Below, piece by piece: positions 16,629 to 25,905 of a stretch of 64,000 nucleotides of DNA. The notes beneath the pieces are model-generated. The model did no database searches. It was given only the letters and a program-made list of their open reading frames with translations, and was not told the DNA's origin. Numbering within the stretch: position 1 is the stretch's first letter; every line of letters starts with the position of its first letter. The position numbers and the translations under genes are program-made. The stretch lies in NCBI GenBank assembly GCA_046327755.1, contig JAXLXW010000004.1:434001-498000 (forward strand). Direction: 5' to 3'. The DNA comes from SCN-70-22 sp046327755 (GTDB lineage Bacteria > Gemmatimonadota > Gemmatimonadetes > Gemmatimonadales > Gemmatimonadaceae).

Positions 16629-18290
16629 ATGCCGCTCTCCTCACTGCGTGCGCGACCGCACGTCGCCACGGTCGCGCTCGTTCGTCGCACGCACGCCGTG
16701 GCTTGCCGCTCAGCCCTGCTAGTCGCCCTGCTCCTGTCGCTGGCGCCCCCCGTCGCCCACCCGCTGGCCGCGCAGGCGGCGACCGCCCGGCCTGCGCAAG
16801 CCGCTGGCCTCCCTCGGCCCTCCCGCGCCAGGTCGGCCAGCGAATCGCGCACCTGGGTCGACATCCTCATCACCGGTGGCGCCGTGATCACGATGGACCC
16901 GGAACGGCGCGTCCTCGACGACGGCGCCGTGGCGATCGCCGGCGACCGCATCGTGGCGGTGGGGCCAACGGCCGAGGTCAGCGCACGCTTCCGCGGCCGT
17001 CAGGTCATCGATGCGCGGCGCAAGATCGTGATGCCCGGCCTCATCGACGGCCACGGGCATGCCGGGCACGCGCTCACCAAGTCGTTAGGTGCCGACAGCG
17101 ACGACTGGTACCCCGCCGTGGAGAAGATCTACGCCCGTGCCAGTTCGCTCGACTTCTGGCGCGCCGAGGCGTATCTCGCCGGCCTGGAGAAGGTCCGCTT
17201 CGGGGTCACCACCTCGCTGTCGTTCCTCGGCGGTGGCGAGATGATCATGCGGACCGATGACCCGGCGTACGGCGACGCCTACCTGCAGGCGATCAACCAG
17301 CTCGGGCTCCGCTACTTCCTCGCGGTGGGGCCGCGCCGCGGGCCATACCCCAACACCTACGTGCAGTGGAGCGGCAACACGGCGCGCGATGTCCCGGTCT
17401 CGTTCGAGCGACACCTCGAGGTCTCCGAAGCGCTGATCCGGAAGTGGAACGGCGCAGGTGACGGCCGACTGCACCTCGCGCTCGCCTTCCCCACGCACCA
17501 TCCGGAGACGACGCCGCTCACCGATAGCGAGCGGACCGCGCTCACGGCGCAGGCGCGCGCCACGCGCGCGCTATCGAAGAAGTACGGGCTTCTCTTCACG
17601 CAGGACGGGCACTCGCGCGGCTCCGTGCAGTTTGCCAACGACGTCTTCGACATCCTCGGACCAGACGCCGTCCTCTCGCACGCCACGGGAATGACCGACG
17701 AGGAGGTGAAGATCGTCGCGCGCACCGGGACCAGGATCGTCCACAACCCCAGCGCCAATGCCGCCATTCGCGAGCGCTTCACACTCCTCGAACTGCTCGA
17801 CGCCGGCGCCACCGTGATGCTCGGCTCGGACGGCGTGGCCCCCGATCGCTCGTTCGACATGTTCCGCCACATGTTCCAGGCGATGCGCTACCATCGCTTC
17901 TACTACCACGACAGCAAGGTCCTCCCCGCGGGGAAGGTGCTGGAGATGGTGACGGTCGACGCGGCGAGGGCCTTGGGGCTGGAGAAGGAGATCGGGTCGC
18001 TCGAGGTTGGCAAGAAGGGCGACGTGATCCTGGTCGACTGGATGCGCCCGCATCTCGCGCCGATGAACATGCCGCTCTACCGCATCGCCTACTTCGCCAA
18101 CGGCAACGATGTGAGCACCGTCCTGGTGAACGGCAAGATCCTGATGCGCGACCGGAAGGTGCTGACGGTGGACGAGGCGAAGGTGGTGCTCGATGCCGAT
18201 CGCGAGGCGACGCTCGCCATCAAGCGCGCCGGGCTCGATTCGCTCCTCGCGACCCCCAAGGGATTCTGGGGACGGACGCGTCTCCCCTAA
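16629..18290 (+). CDS. secreted amidohydrolase (TrzN/SsnA-like metal-dependent hydrolase)
   Basis: A 553-residue product whose N-terminus includes a hydrophobic signal (SALLVALLLSLAPPVAHPLAAQA). The body is an amidohydrolase: composite beta domain DILITGGAVITMDPERRVL, entry into the barrel VMPGLIDGHGHAGHA (HxH metal pair), downstream His residues in THHPE, QDGHSRG and LSHATGM, and the metal Asp in MLGSDGVAPDRS. The C-terminus returns to the beta domain (GSLEVGKKGDVILVDW). Related enzymes deaminate or dechlorinate N-heterocycles; the substrate here is unknown. Export is unusual for cytosolic relatives but common for amidohydrolases in this type of genome. Confidence 0.82.
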   Translation: MPLSSLRARPHVATVALVRRTHAVACRSALLVALLLSLAPPVAHPLAAQAATARPAQAAGLPRPSRARSASESRTWVDILITGGAVITMDPERRVLDDGAVAIAGDRIVAVGPTAEVSARFRGRQVIDARRKIVMPGLIDGHGHAGHALTKSLGADSDDWYPAVEKIYARASSLDFWRAEAYLAGLEKVRFGVTTSLSFLGGGEMIMRTDDPAYGDAYLQAINQLGLRYFLAVGPRRGPYPNTYVQWSGNTARDVPVSFERHLEVSEALIRKWNGAGDGRLHLALAFPTHHPETTPLTDSERTALTAQARATRALSKKYGLLFTQDGHSRGSVQFANDVFDILGPDAVLSHATGMTDEEVKIVARTGTRIVHNPSANAAIRERFTLLELLDAGATVMLGSDGVAPDRSFDMFRHMFQAMRYHRFYYHDSKVLPAGKVLEMVTVDAARALGLEKEIGSLEVGKKGDVILVDWMRPHLAPMNMPLYRIAYFANGNDVSTVLVNGKILMRDRKVLTVDEAKVVLDADREATLAIKRAGLDSLLATPKGFWGRTRLP

Positions 18291-18317
18291 CGAGCAAGAC
18301 GCCGCATCGCGGGGGCG

Positions 18318-21300
18318 TCAGCGCGCGCTGGCGCTCCCGTCTTCGTGGCCATCGCGGTCGATCATCATCGCCCCACGCCCGCTCCCCCAGAAGCGATATG
18401 CCCTTCCGGCCGGCTCCGGGTTCGGGAAGAGGCGTGACGCGTCGGCGCCACGATACAGCACGCCGCCTTGCATCACCCGGTCGATGCGCCGCGAGTTCCG
18501 GATGTCGTCGAGCGGGTTGGCGTCGAGGATCACGAGGTCGGCCACCTTCCCCGGCTCGATCGAGCCCAGGTCGCGATCGAGCCCCAGGTACCGCGCGCTC
18601 CGGATCGTGGCGGCGGCGATCGCCTCGGCGGGCGAGAAGCCGCCGCGGACGAAAAGCTCCAGCTCCCAGTGCTTGTCGAGGCCGTGCATCTGCCCGTGCC
18701 CGCTCCCCTGCAACGACACGCCGGCCGCCGCCAGCTTCCGTATCTCGCGCGACATGTCCTCCGCCCAGTGGTCGTCCTCGAAGTAGTGCGTGGGGCGGCG
18801 GAAGCGCACCAGCTCGTCCTTGCTGAAGAACGTCAGGAGCTTGGGATCCTCCCACAGCCGCTCGGACTGATGGAAGAGCTGCTCGCCGGCTGGCCCGTTG
18901 TAGCTGACGATGAGCGTCGGGGTGTTTCCCGCCTTCGTCGCCGACCAGAGGCGGATGACATCGCCGTACAGCGGCGTGAGGCCGACGGTGTGCTCCAAGC
19001 CGCTGATGCCATCCATCAGCATCGTCCAGTCCATCTGGAAGTCGACCGCCGTCTCGGCAACCACGTTGACGCCCAGGCGCCGCGCGGCGTCGTACAGCTG
19101 CATGCGTGCCGAGCGGTTGAACTGCACGTAGTCCTTGAGCGCCGTGGCGCCGTAGTCCCGGTTGGAGGCCACCACCTCATCCGCCTCCTCCTGCGAACGG
19201 ATGGGGCGATAGAGCTTGGGGCGGAACGTGCGCAGGCCGTAGATGGGGGCGCCAACGGTGAGCAGCCGCGCACCGTGGATGAGCCCCGCGCGCTGCAGGT
19301 CGCTCACCGCGATGTCCTTGAGGTTGTTCCCGTACACCTCGTACATCGTCGTGGTGCCGTAGGCGAGGTTGGCCAACAACCCCTGGTGCTGCTGTTCGAT
19401 GACGTTGAGGGTGGAGCCGTCGGGGGAGTAGTGCGCGTGCGCGTCGATCATCCCCGGCATCACCGTCTTGCCGCGCAGGTCGAAGACGGTCGCCCCGGCG
19501 GGCACGTCTGCGCCGACCCCCACCGACACGATGCGGCTGCGCTCGATCACGATGGTCGCGTCCTCGAGGACGCGGCCGGTCCCATCCTGGGTGATCACCC
19601 GTGCATGGGTGAGCGCGATCGACCCGTTAGGCTCGGCGAGGTCGAAGTCGACCCCGAGCGCGGTGCGGCGGGCGCTTGTGACCTGTCGCGCGAGCATCTC
19701 GGCAACCGGCTTTTCATACAGCGCCGCCCCGCGCGTCCAGCTCAACGTGGTGCCATCGGCGCTCCAACGCATGTTCTCGCCGTCCGCCGTGTCCACACGG
19801 CGGGTGGCTCCGAGTCCGTCGTGCGCGCTGATCGTGACACGCTTCCCAGCGAACGACGCTGGAGCAATCCACGACTTGGTGTACTCGCGAAAGGCGATCC
19901 ACTGGCCGTCGGGCGAGCGCGAGGCGGACACGGCGTGCGGGAGCGCGTACAGCGTCTCCTTGTCGCTCCCGTCGCGTCGGACCGAGCGCAGGAAGAGCGT
20001 GTCGCGCTCCATCTCGCTCACGTACAGCGTCTCGGCGTTCGCCGAGAAGGTGATGGAAGGCGGGCGCCGGGCGCCGAGCGGGTTGGTGTTGAGCCAAGGC
20101 ACCGACGTGACCACGCGCTCTGCGCGATCGCCTCCGACGACGACGAGATCGAAGCGATCCTGCTCCTCCAGCGACTGGCCGCGCCCGAGCGCCGTGCTCC
20201 CCCGCAGGAAGGCGACCGTCTTGCCGTCGCGAGCGACGCTCACCGACCCGTACTGCGCCGGCACCGTCGTCAGGCGGCGCGCCGCGCCTCCTTGGCCGTT
20301 CGGGAGGAGCGGGAGCGCCCAGACGCTCCCGAGCGAGTCGTCGCTCCATGAGGCGTAGTACACGGTCCTCGTCGCCGCCGCGTAGGCCGGACTGGACTCG
20401 AAGCTCGCGCTGCGCGTGAGGTTGATCGCCGAACCGTCGCCCTTGAGCCAGAGGTCGCCCAACGATTCGAAGAGGACGCCCTGCTCCGTTCGCTCAGCCC
20501 ATCGTGTCGCGCGCGACGTCGCCTTTCCGCTCGTTGGGACCGCGATGGGAAACCTGATGGTCTCGGCGAGGACGCGCTTCACCGGGGCGCGGAACGGAAT
20601 GTCGCGCACGGCGCCATCGGCCACACTCACCTGGTGCAGCTGGCCGCCCCAGGCCACGACGATCGCCCGCGAGTCCGGCGTCCACGCGTAGTTGGAGTAG
20701 ATGCCAAACGTCGTCCCCGATCCCGACTCCATGCGATCGCGATCGAGCACGTGCAGCGTGCGCTCGCGCTGCGAGCGCAGGTCGTGCAGGACGAGAACCG
20801 TCTGCTTGTCGTCGCGATGGACGTAGGCGAGCCACGTGCCGTCAGGTGAGACGACGGGATCGCCTGCACCGCCGGGACGCTCGATGTAGGTGGCAAGCTC
20901 GCCCGTGCGCAAGTCGTAGGTCTTGAGGCGCAGGCCGACCTGATACAGCGGTCCGCCAGGCTCCGAGAAGTAGACCTTGCCGTTGGTGGGATGTTCGCTG
21001 AAGTGCGTGGGGTTGTTGAAGGTCCCGTTCTGCGTGATCTCCTGCCGCGACCCCAGCCGATCGATGCGCCACCCCGCGCCTCGTGCACCAAGATCCTGGG
21101 TGGAGAGGTACATGAACCTGCCGTCGCGCGACCACGACCCCTGATAGGCGCGCATGTCGAACCGCGTGACCTGTTCGAGCGAATCGGTGCCGCGCCGCAG
21201 CAGCCACAGCTCCTCCTTCCCCGAGCGGTCGGAGGTGAAGAGGATCGAACGACCGTCTGGCGAGTAGCGCGGGAGATGGTTGAAGGAGCGCCCATGCGTG

Positions 21301-21596
21301 AGCGGCGTGGCCTCTCCCCCGCCGATCGGCATCTCGTACAGGTGCCCGAGCAGGTCGAAGACAATCGTACGTCCGTCCGGTGCAACATCGACGCTCATCC
21401 ACGTCCCTTCCGTCGCGGTGAAGTCGAGCGTATGCGTGGGACCGCGCACCGAATCCACCTGGAACGGCGCCCCCTGCGCCTGCGCAGGTTGCGAAGGCAA
21501 CAGGGCGAGTGACGCGACGACGGCGAGCGCGCGCGAAGCACGCGTCCATGCGGCGCGCGCTGGGGCGAACGAGGAGTGCGGATGCGGCAACGGCAT
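18318..21596 (-). CDS. Tricorn/TolB-like propeller fused to amidohydrolase
   Basis: This 1092-residue protein has a signal peptide ending near PAQAQG. Residues ~50-640 hold repeated WD40-like/TolB blades (VDVAPDGRTIVFDLLGHLY, PRYSPDGRSILFTSDRSG, PVVSPDGTWLAYVHRDDK). Residues ~660-1085 form an amidohydrolase with VMPGMIDAHAHYSP (HxH), a barrel, and a C-terminal GSIEPGKVADLVILDANPL. Family members are annotated as secreted amidohydrolases or prolidase/imidazolonepropionase-like peptidases. The likely role is breakdown of peptides or modified amino acids in the periplasm, with the propeller gating access. It converges with the preceding amidohydrolase, 27 bp apart. Confidence 0.88.
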   Translation of the reverse strand: MPLPHPHSSFAPARAAWTRASRALAVVASLALLPSQPAQAQGAPFQVDSVRGPTHTLDFTATEGTWMSVDVAPDGRTIVFDLLGHLYEMPIGGGEATPLTHGRSFNHLPRYSPDGRSILFTSDRSGKEELWLLRRGTDSLEQVTRFDMRAYQGSWSRDGRFMYLSTQDLGARGAGWRIDRLGSRQEITQNGTFNNPTHFSEHPTNGKVYFSEPGGPLYQVGLRLKTYDLRTGELATYIERPGGAGDPVVSPDGTWLAYVHRDDKQTVLVLHDLRSQRERTLHVLDRDRMESGSGTTFGIYSNYAWTPDSRAIVVAWGGQLHQVSVADGAVRDIPFRAPVKRVLAETIRFPIAVPTSGKATSRATRWAERTEQGVLFESLGDLWLKGDGSAINLTRSASFESSPAYAAATRTVYYASWSDDSLGSVWALPLLPNGQGGAARRLTTVPAQYGSVSVARDGKTVAFLRGSTALGRGQSLEEQDRFDLVVVGGDRAERVVTSVPWLNTNPLGARRPPSITFSANAETLYVSEMERDTLFLRSVRRDGSDKETLYALPHAVSASRSPDGQWIAFREYTKSWIAPASFAGKRVTISAHDGLGATRRVDTADGENMRWSADGTTLSWTRGAALYEKPVAEMLARQVTSARRTALGVDFDLAEPNGSIALTHARVITQDGTGRVLEDATIVIERSRIVSVGVGADVPAGATVFDLRGKTVMPGMIDAHAHYSPDGSTLNVIEQQHQGLLANLAYGTTTMYEVYGNNLKDIAVSDLQRAGLIHGARLLTVGAPIYGLRTFRPKLYRPIRSQEEADEVVASNRDYGATALKDYVQFNRSARMQLYDAARRLGVNVVAETAVDFQMDWTMLMDGISGLEHTVGLTPLYGDVIRLWSATKAGNTPTLIVSYNGPAGEQLFHQSERLWEDPKLLTFFSKDELVRFRRPTHYFEDDHWAEDMSREIRKLAAAGVSLQGSGHGQMHGLDKHWELELFVRGGFSPAEAIAAATIRSARYLGLDRDLGSIEPGKVADLVILDANPLDDIRNSRRIDRVMQGGVLYRGADASRLFPNPEPAGRAYRFWGSGRGAMMIDRDGHEDGSASAR

Positions 21597-21676
21597 GCGA
21601 CGAGCGCTCCGAGGTGGGAGGAGACCTTCGAAGTTCAGCTGGGAGGCGTCGCCGCCACTGCGCGACGGCGACGTCG

Positions 21677-23101
21677 CTATTCAGCGGCGCCGACGATGAT
21701 GCGGCGACGTTCGACCTGGGAAAACGCGGTGCGGGCGCGTGCGCCGACGATCCATGCCACCCCTCCGAGGGCGATCCAGATCGCGAGCATGACTGGCTCG
21801 AGCGGGAGCTTCCCGTTGGCGTCGGCCCACGGTTGGTAGAGGGAGAGCCCCAGCGCGAAGACCGAACCGGCGATGGCGACGGCGATCGTCGGCATCCCGC
21901 CTGGAACGCGATACGGGCGCGGGGCATCCGGGCGGCTGCGGCGGAGCTTCACCACCCCGTAGCAGGTGAGGACGTACGCGATCGCGAGACAGGTGGACGA
22001 CGAGTTCACGATGGGGAGGATCGCGTTGCGCCCGAGCAGCGTGACCAGGGTCGCCGCGCCGCCGGTGAAGAGGACGCCATTGCCCGGCGAGCCAAAGACC
22101 GGGTGCACCTCGCCCAGCCACGACGCGATGAACCGCGATCGCCCCATGGCGAACAGCATGCGCGACCCGCACACCATCATCGCGTTCCAGGTGGAGAGGA
22201 GCGACAGGAGCGCGGTGAGCAGGACGACCTTCCCCAGCACCGCCGAGCCTAACGCCTTCTCGAAGGCGGTCGCGGCAGGGATGTTCATCGACATCAGCTC
22301 CTGCCAGGGCACGGTCATGGACGCCGAGAGGACCACGGCGGTCTTGAAGACGATCCCGACGATGATGGAGAGGACGATCATCCGCCCCACCACGCGGTAG
22401 CTGGTCGCGCTCGACTTCTCCTCCATCATCACGGGGATGACGTTGAAGCCGCCAAACCAGTACGACGCCGTCATGAAGAGGGCGAGGACCCCCGGCCAGA
22501 TGGAGCCGCTCTCCGATCGCTGGAAGTACGGCTGCAGGTTGGCGACGTCGCCGCGTACGATGCCGGCGAGGACAAAGGCGGTCGCCATGATGAGGAGGAC
22601 GACGACGAGCGCATCCTGCGCGCGCCCCGATCCCTTCACGCCGCGGTAGTTGAGCCAGGTGAGTCCGGCCATTCCCGCGAGCCCTAACGCGAGCGTCCCG
22701 GCGTGCACCTCGGTCCCCAGGGATCGATAGAGGACCGGCCCCTCGATTCCCGGGATGAGCGCGGTGAGGATCCACCCGATCGAGATGGCCTGGAAGCCCG
22801 CGACCACCACATAGACGAAGGCAAGGAGCCATCCCACCAGGAAGCCCGTGCGCTCGCCGTACAGCTCGTAGGCGAAGGCCATCTCCCCGCCCGACGCCGG
22901 GATGAGCGCCGTCACTTCCGCGTAGCAGAAGCCGATGAGGATCATCGAGACGCCGCCAGCCGCAAGTCCGGCGATGGCGCCGAGGGGGCCCGCTTGCCGG
23001 AGCCAGTCGCCGAGGACGACCGCCCACCCCACACCGACCACGGCGCCAAAGGCGAAGGCGAAGAACTGGAAGGCGCCGACGTCGCGCTTGAGGTGGCTCA
23101 C
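21677..23101 (-). CDS. APC-family amino acid/amine permease
   Basis: The start chosen is GTG 23101 (VSHLKRDVGAFQFFAFAFG); the upstream extension is Arg/Pro-rich. About 474 residues with 12 predicted helices. The first helix has the APC substrate-binding GAVVGVGW segment (unwound helix 1), and FCYAEVTALIPASGGEMAFAYELYG follows. It is the last gene of a four-gene minus-strand unit with a beta-keto acid cleavage enzyme, a dehydrogenase and a GntR regulator, so it probably imports their substrate (amino acid, betaine or carnitine-like compound; inferred from context). Confidence 0.88.
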   Translation of the reverse strand: MSHLKRDVGAFQFFAFAFGAVVGVGWAVVLGDWLRQAGPLGAIAGLAAGGVSMILIGFCYAEVTALIPASGGEMAFAYELYGERTGFLVGWLLAFVYVVVAGFQAISIGWILTALIPGIEGPVLYRSLGTEVHAGTLALGLAGMAGLTWLNYRGVKGSGRAQDALVVVLLIMATAFVLAGIVRGDVANLQPYFQRSESGSIWPGVLALFMTASYWFGGFNVIPVMMEEKSSATSYRVVGRMIVLSIIVGIVFKTAVVLSASMTVPWQELMSMNIPAATAFEKALGSAVLGKVVLLTALLSLLSTWNAMMVCGSRMLFAMGRSRFIASWLGEVHPVFGSPGNGVLFTGGAATLVTLLGRNAILPIVNSSSTCLAIAYVLTCYGVVKLRRSRPDAPRPYRVPGGMPTIAVAIAGSVFALGLSLYQPWADANGKLPLEPVMLAIWIALGGVAWIVGARARTAFSQVERRRIIVGAAE

Positions 23102-23168
23102 GGGCAGGCGGGGTCGAGGGAGGGCCCGGCGGAGGACGCGCGAATCTGTGGGGCGGGTGCCCCGCGCG

Positions 23169-24122
23169 TCAGTAGGACGTGGGAACGGACGATAGCCCGA
23201 GCATCGCGCGCGCCTGCGCCGGCGAGGCAACCTCGCGCCCCAGCTCGTGCGCCAGCCGCACCGTGCGGGCGACCAACTGCGCGTTGCTCGCCGCCAGCTC
23301 GCCGCGGCGATAGTAGATGTTGTCCTCCAGCCCGACGCGCACGTGCCCGCCCAGCAGGATGGCGAAGGTTGTCATCGGCAGCTGGTGCGGCCCGATGCCG
23401 CTGGTGAGCCAGACCGTCCCGTCGGGGAACTCGCGTACCAGGTTGATCACGTTCTCGGGCGTGGCCCAACTCGACGTCTGGTAGCCCATCACGGTCTGGA
23501 TCCAGTACGGCGCCTCGATGAGCCCCTGCTGGATGAGGTCACGCATCACCCACGAACCGCCACTGTGATAGGTCTCCATCTCCGGCTTCACGCCGTGCTC
23601 CTTCATCCGCGCCGCGAACTGCGAGACGAGCTTGTACGAGAAGGGGACGCACTCGTCGTACGTGATCTCGCCGTGCGGATCGGGGAGCGTGTCCGGGCGC
23701 GCCTTGAGCCGGAACTTGCTCATGTCCGGCGTGAGGTTGAGCGAGGCCACTTCGGGGCGCGCCGGGAGGCATTGCAGCCGCTCCTCCATCGTCATCCCGG
23801 GCCCGCCGCCGGTCGTGTTGTTGATGATGATCTCGGGGCAGCGCTGGCGGATCCGCGTGTTGACGTCGAGCCATGTCTCGGTCGTCGTCGCCGGGCGCGT
23901 GGGGAACTTCGGGTCGCGCGCATGCACGTGCACCATCGACGCGCCGGCGTCGTACGCATCACCCACCGACTCGGCGATCTCCTCGGAGGACTCGGGGAGC
24001 GCGGGATTCGACTCCTTCCCCTGGATCCCGCCATTGCAGGCGCAGACAATGATGAGCGGGGGCATCTTGCCCACGCGTTCGAGGTACTCGTAGGTGTCGG
24101 CGTAGCGCCAGATGACGGTCAT
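23169..24122 (-). CDS. beta-keto acid cleavage enzyme (BKACE, DUF849)
   Basis: A 317-residue TIM-barrel enzyme. Known family members condense a beta-keto acid with acetyl-CoA and release acetoacetate plus the acyl-CoA of the other half; characterised substrates include 3-keto-5-aminohexanoate and dehydrocarnitine. Visible features are IVCACNGGIQGKESNPALPE, the zinc-binding MVHVHARDP (His-x-His), NNTTGGGPGMT, and the later GGHVRVGLEDNIYY, which carries the conserved Arg/Glu-Asp region. The start at 24122 could be replaced by the Met at MPPLIIV. No clear Shine-Dalgarno is present; a C-rich repeat directly precedes the ATG. Confidence 0.9.
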   Translation of the reverse strand: MTVIWRYADTYEYLERVGKMPPLIIVCACNGGIQGKESNPALPESSEEIAESVGDAYDAGASMVHVHARDPKFPTRPATTTETWLDVNTRIRQRCPEIIINNTTGGGPGMTMEERLQCLPARPEVASLNLTPDMSKFRLKARPDTLPDPHGEITYDECVPFSYKLVSQFAARMKEHGVKPEMETYHSGGSWVMRDLIQQGLIEAPYWIQTVMGYQTSSWATPENVINLVREFPDGTVWLTSGIGPHQLPMTTFAILLGGHVRVGLEDNIYYRRGELAASNAQLVARTVRLAHELGREVASPAQARAMLGLSSVPTSY

Positions 24123-24151
24123 GGGACGGGAGACGGGGGACGGGAGTTCGG
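24123..24151. repeat. dispersed G-rich intergenic repeat, copy 2
   Basis: Contains GGGACGGGAGACGGGGGACG and ends GGGAGTTCGG. It lies in the 49-bp gap between dehydrogenase stop and BKACE start. Read with the genes it is a C-rich leader abutting the ATG, as in copy 1. Confidence 0.6.
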
Positions 24152-24171
24152 AAAGCGTTAGGCGGGGAACA

Positions 24172-25125
24172 TCAGGGCGATGCGTGCGCTCGCTTGAGCG
24201 CGACCAGCTGTGTCACCAGGCGGTCGCGCCAGGCGGCGAGGTCGGCGGTGCTCGCGCCCTCGACCATCGCATCGGTCGCGGCGCCGAGTCGCTCGATCAG
24301 TGCCGCGTCGAGCGTGGGAGTCGGGGCGAGGTCGTTCATCAGGCGGGTGATCGAGCCGCCGAAGCGCCCGAAGTAGTCGCGCACGCCGCCGTCGGCGTTG
24401 GTGTTCGCCACGCCGAACGGCCCCATGAGCGCCCAGCGCAACCCGAGGCCGTCGCGCACCACGGCATCCACCTCGTCGACGCCGGCCACGCCGCTCTCCA
24501 CGAGCGCGATCGCCTCGCGCAGGAGCGCGACCTGCAACCGGTTGAGCAGGAATCCAGGGACAAAGCGCCGCAGCGGCACCGGAACCTGGCCAACCGCGCG
24601 CAGCATCTCGAGTGTGCGCCCTCTCGTGACCTCGCTGGTTGCTGCCCCACCAAGGACCTCGACCGCCGGAATCACGTGCGGCGGATTCACGGGATGGGCA
24701 ACGATACAACGGTGCCCCCCGGAGAGGTCGCGCGCGATCTCGGTCATGTCGAGCGCCGAGGTGCTGGACGCGATGATCGCCTCCGGCGGGGCCGCGGCGT
24801 CGAGGGCGGAGAAGAGGGCACGCTTGACCTCCAGCACCTCCGGTCCGCTCTCCTGCACCCAGACTGCCCCGCGCACCGCCTGCGCCAGCGCGTCGTGCCC
24901 GGTGACGAGCGCGGAGGGTTGCCCGTCGCGCGCGCACTCGGCGGCATGCCACGCGAGGGCGGTCGCCACCGCGACGGGATTCTGGTCCCAGACGCGCACC
25001 GGGTGGCCGGCCCGGGTGAAAACGCGGATCCAGCTGCGCCCGATCACCCCGCTCCCGACGATGGCCACGTGCGGTTTCGGGGGAGTGGCGTTAGGCGCTC
25101 CCCCCTCGTGCGTGCGCAGTCCCAT
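24172..25125 (-). CDS. 3-hydroxyacyl-CoA-dehydrogenase-family enzyme (lambda-crystallin/L-carnitine or L-gulonate dehydrogenase type)
   Basis: A 317-residue NAD-dependent dehydrogenase. The N-terminal Rossmann motif is VAIVGSGVIGRSWIRVFTRAGH; SSTSALDM and RCIVAHPVNPPHVIPAVEV carry the catalytic region (His in AHPVNPPH, Glu in VEV, Asn in FLLNRLQ). The end of the C-terminal domain (LMGPFGVANTNADGG) resembles lambda-crystallin and carnitine dehydrogenases more than fatty-acid HADs. It would oxidise a free 3-hydroxy acid to a beta-keto acid for the adjacent cleavage enzyme. Its ATG overlaps the regulator stop as TGATG (25127-25123), indicating translational coupling. Confidence 0.85.
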   Translation of the reverse strand: MGLRTHEGGAPNATPPKPHVAIVGSGVIGRSWIRVFTRAGHPVRVWDQNPVAVATALAWHAAECARDGQPSALVTGHDALAQAVRGAVWVQESGPEVLEVKRALFSALDAAAPPEAIIASSTSALDMTEIARDLSGGHRCIVAHPVNPPHVIPAVEVLGGAATSEVTRGRTLEMLRAVGQVPVPLRRFVPGFLLNRLQVALLREAIALVESGVAGVDEVDAVVRDGLGLRWALMGPFGVANTNADGGVRDYFGRFGGSITRLMNDLAPTPTLDAALIERLGAATDAMVEGASTADLAAWRDRLVTQLVALKRAHASP

Positions 25126-25892
25126 CACCGACCCTCCGTTTCGTAGCCGACGTAGAGCAGCTGGCGCACGCCGTCGCGTGCCCCCTTGGCGTCGTGTCGC
25201 TTGAGCGCCTTGAGGAGACGCTCGTGGGCCGCGCGCGAGGAGCCGAAGAAGTTGCGCGCCGTGAGCGGCCGGCTGCGGGCCCGCTCCATGAGCACCGGAC
25301 CGATGCGCAGCCACATCTGCTCGATGCAGCGCACGAGCGGCGGGAGGCGCGACGCTGCGTAGATGCGGAAGTGGAACGTCATGTTGGCGACGAGACACGC
25401 CGCCGCATCGCCCCGATCGGCGGCAGCGACCACGCGCTGAAATGTTTCCTCGACCTCCAGCAGCTCGGCGGCGGTGATGCGCCGCGCCGCGAGCGCGGCC
25501 GCCTCGCCCTCCAGCAGCATGCGCGTCTCGTACAACGTCTCCAGCTCGGCGCGCTCCATCCGCGCCGTGCGCACTCCCATGTTCGCCGTGCCTTCCAAGA
25601 CGCCTTCCGCGGCGAGTCGCTGCAGCGCCTCACGCACCGGCGTGACGCCGATACCCAGCGCCTCGCTCACGGCACGCACCGGAATCGCCTCGCCGGGGGG
25701 AAAGGTGCCCTGCATCAGCATCTGCCGGAGCTGTTGGTAAGCCGACTCGCCAAGCGTCGGCGGGGACGGCGAGGTCGGGGAGCCGACGGCCGGTGCCACG
25801 ACGCGCCTCCCGCGAGGTCCCCCCGCCCGCCCCTCGGGTTGCGGTGTGGAGGGGCGCGAACGCGGTCGCGCCGATTTGATAGAGGGGGGCAT
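25125..25892 (-). CDS. GntR-family regulator, FCD subfamily
   Basis: ATG 25892 (MPPSIKSARP) is preferred; a TTG at 25928 would extend it by 12 residues and swallow the AT-rich site. After a Pro/Arg-rich tail the winged helix covers the segment GESAYQQLRQMLMQGTFPPGEAIPVRAVSEALGIGVTPVREALQRLAAEGVL. The C-terminal FCD effector domain is helical, with metal/ligand-type residues (Asp/Arg in ETRMLLEG, His in FHFRIYAASR and AAHERLL). It is the first gene of the catabolic unit, coupled to the dehydrogenase, and is likely its substrate-responsive repressor. Confidence 0.9.
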   Translation of the reverse strand: MPPSIKSARPRSRPSTPQPEGRAGGPRGRRVVAPAVGSPTSPSPPTLGESAYQQLRQMLMQGTFPPGEAIPVRAVSEALGIGVTPVREALQRLAAEGVLEGTANMGVRTARMERAELETLYETRMLLEGEAAALAARRITAAELLEVEETFQRVVAAADRGDAAACLVANMTFHFRIYAASRLPPLVRCIEQMWLRIGPVLMERARSRPLTARNFFGSSRAAHERLLKALKRHDAKGARDGVRQLLYVGYETEGR

Positions 25893-25893
25893 G

Positions 25894-25905
25894 ATTTTAC
25901 AAAAT
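25894..25905. promoter_or_regulatory. possible operator, ATTTTACAAAAT
   Basis: A near-palindrome (ATTTT/AAAAT arms around an asymmetric AC) directly upstream of the regulator ATG 25892. It is strikingly AT-rich for this DNA. It could be the autoregulatory GntR site, a -10-like element, or both. Confidence 0.4.

Noticed and set aside
18468..20351. 627-codon plus-strand frame opposite the propeller-amidohydrolase
   Set aside because: Residue use is that of a reverse-complement shadow, and the minus strand carries a full signal peptide, blades and HxH motif.
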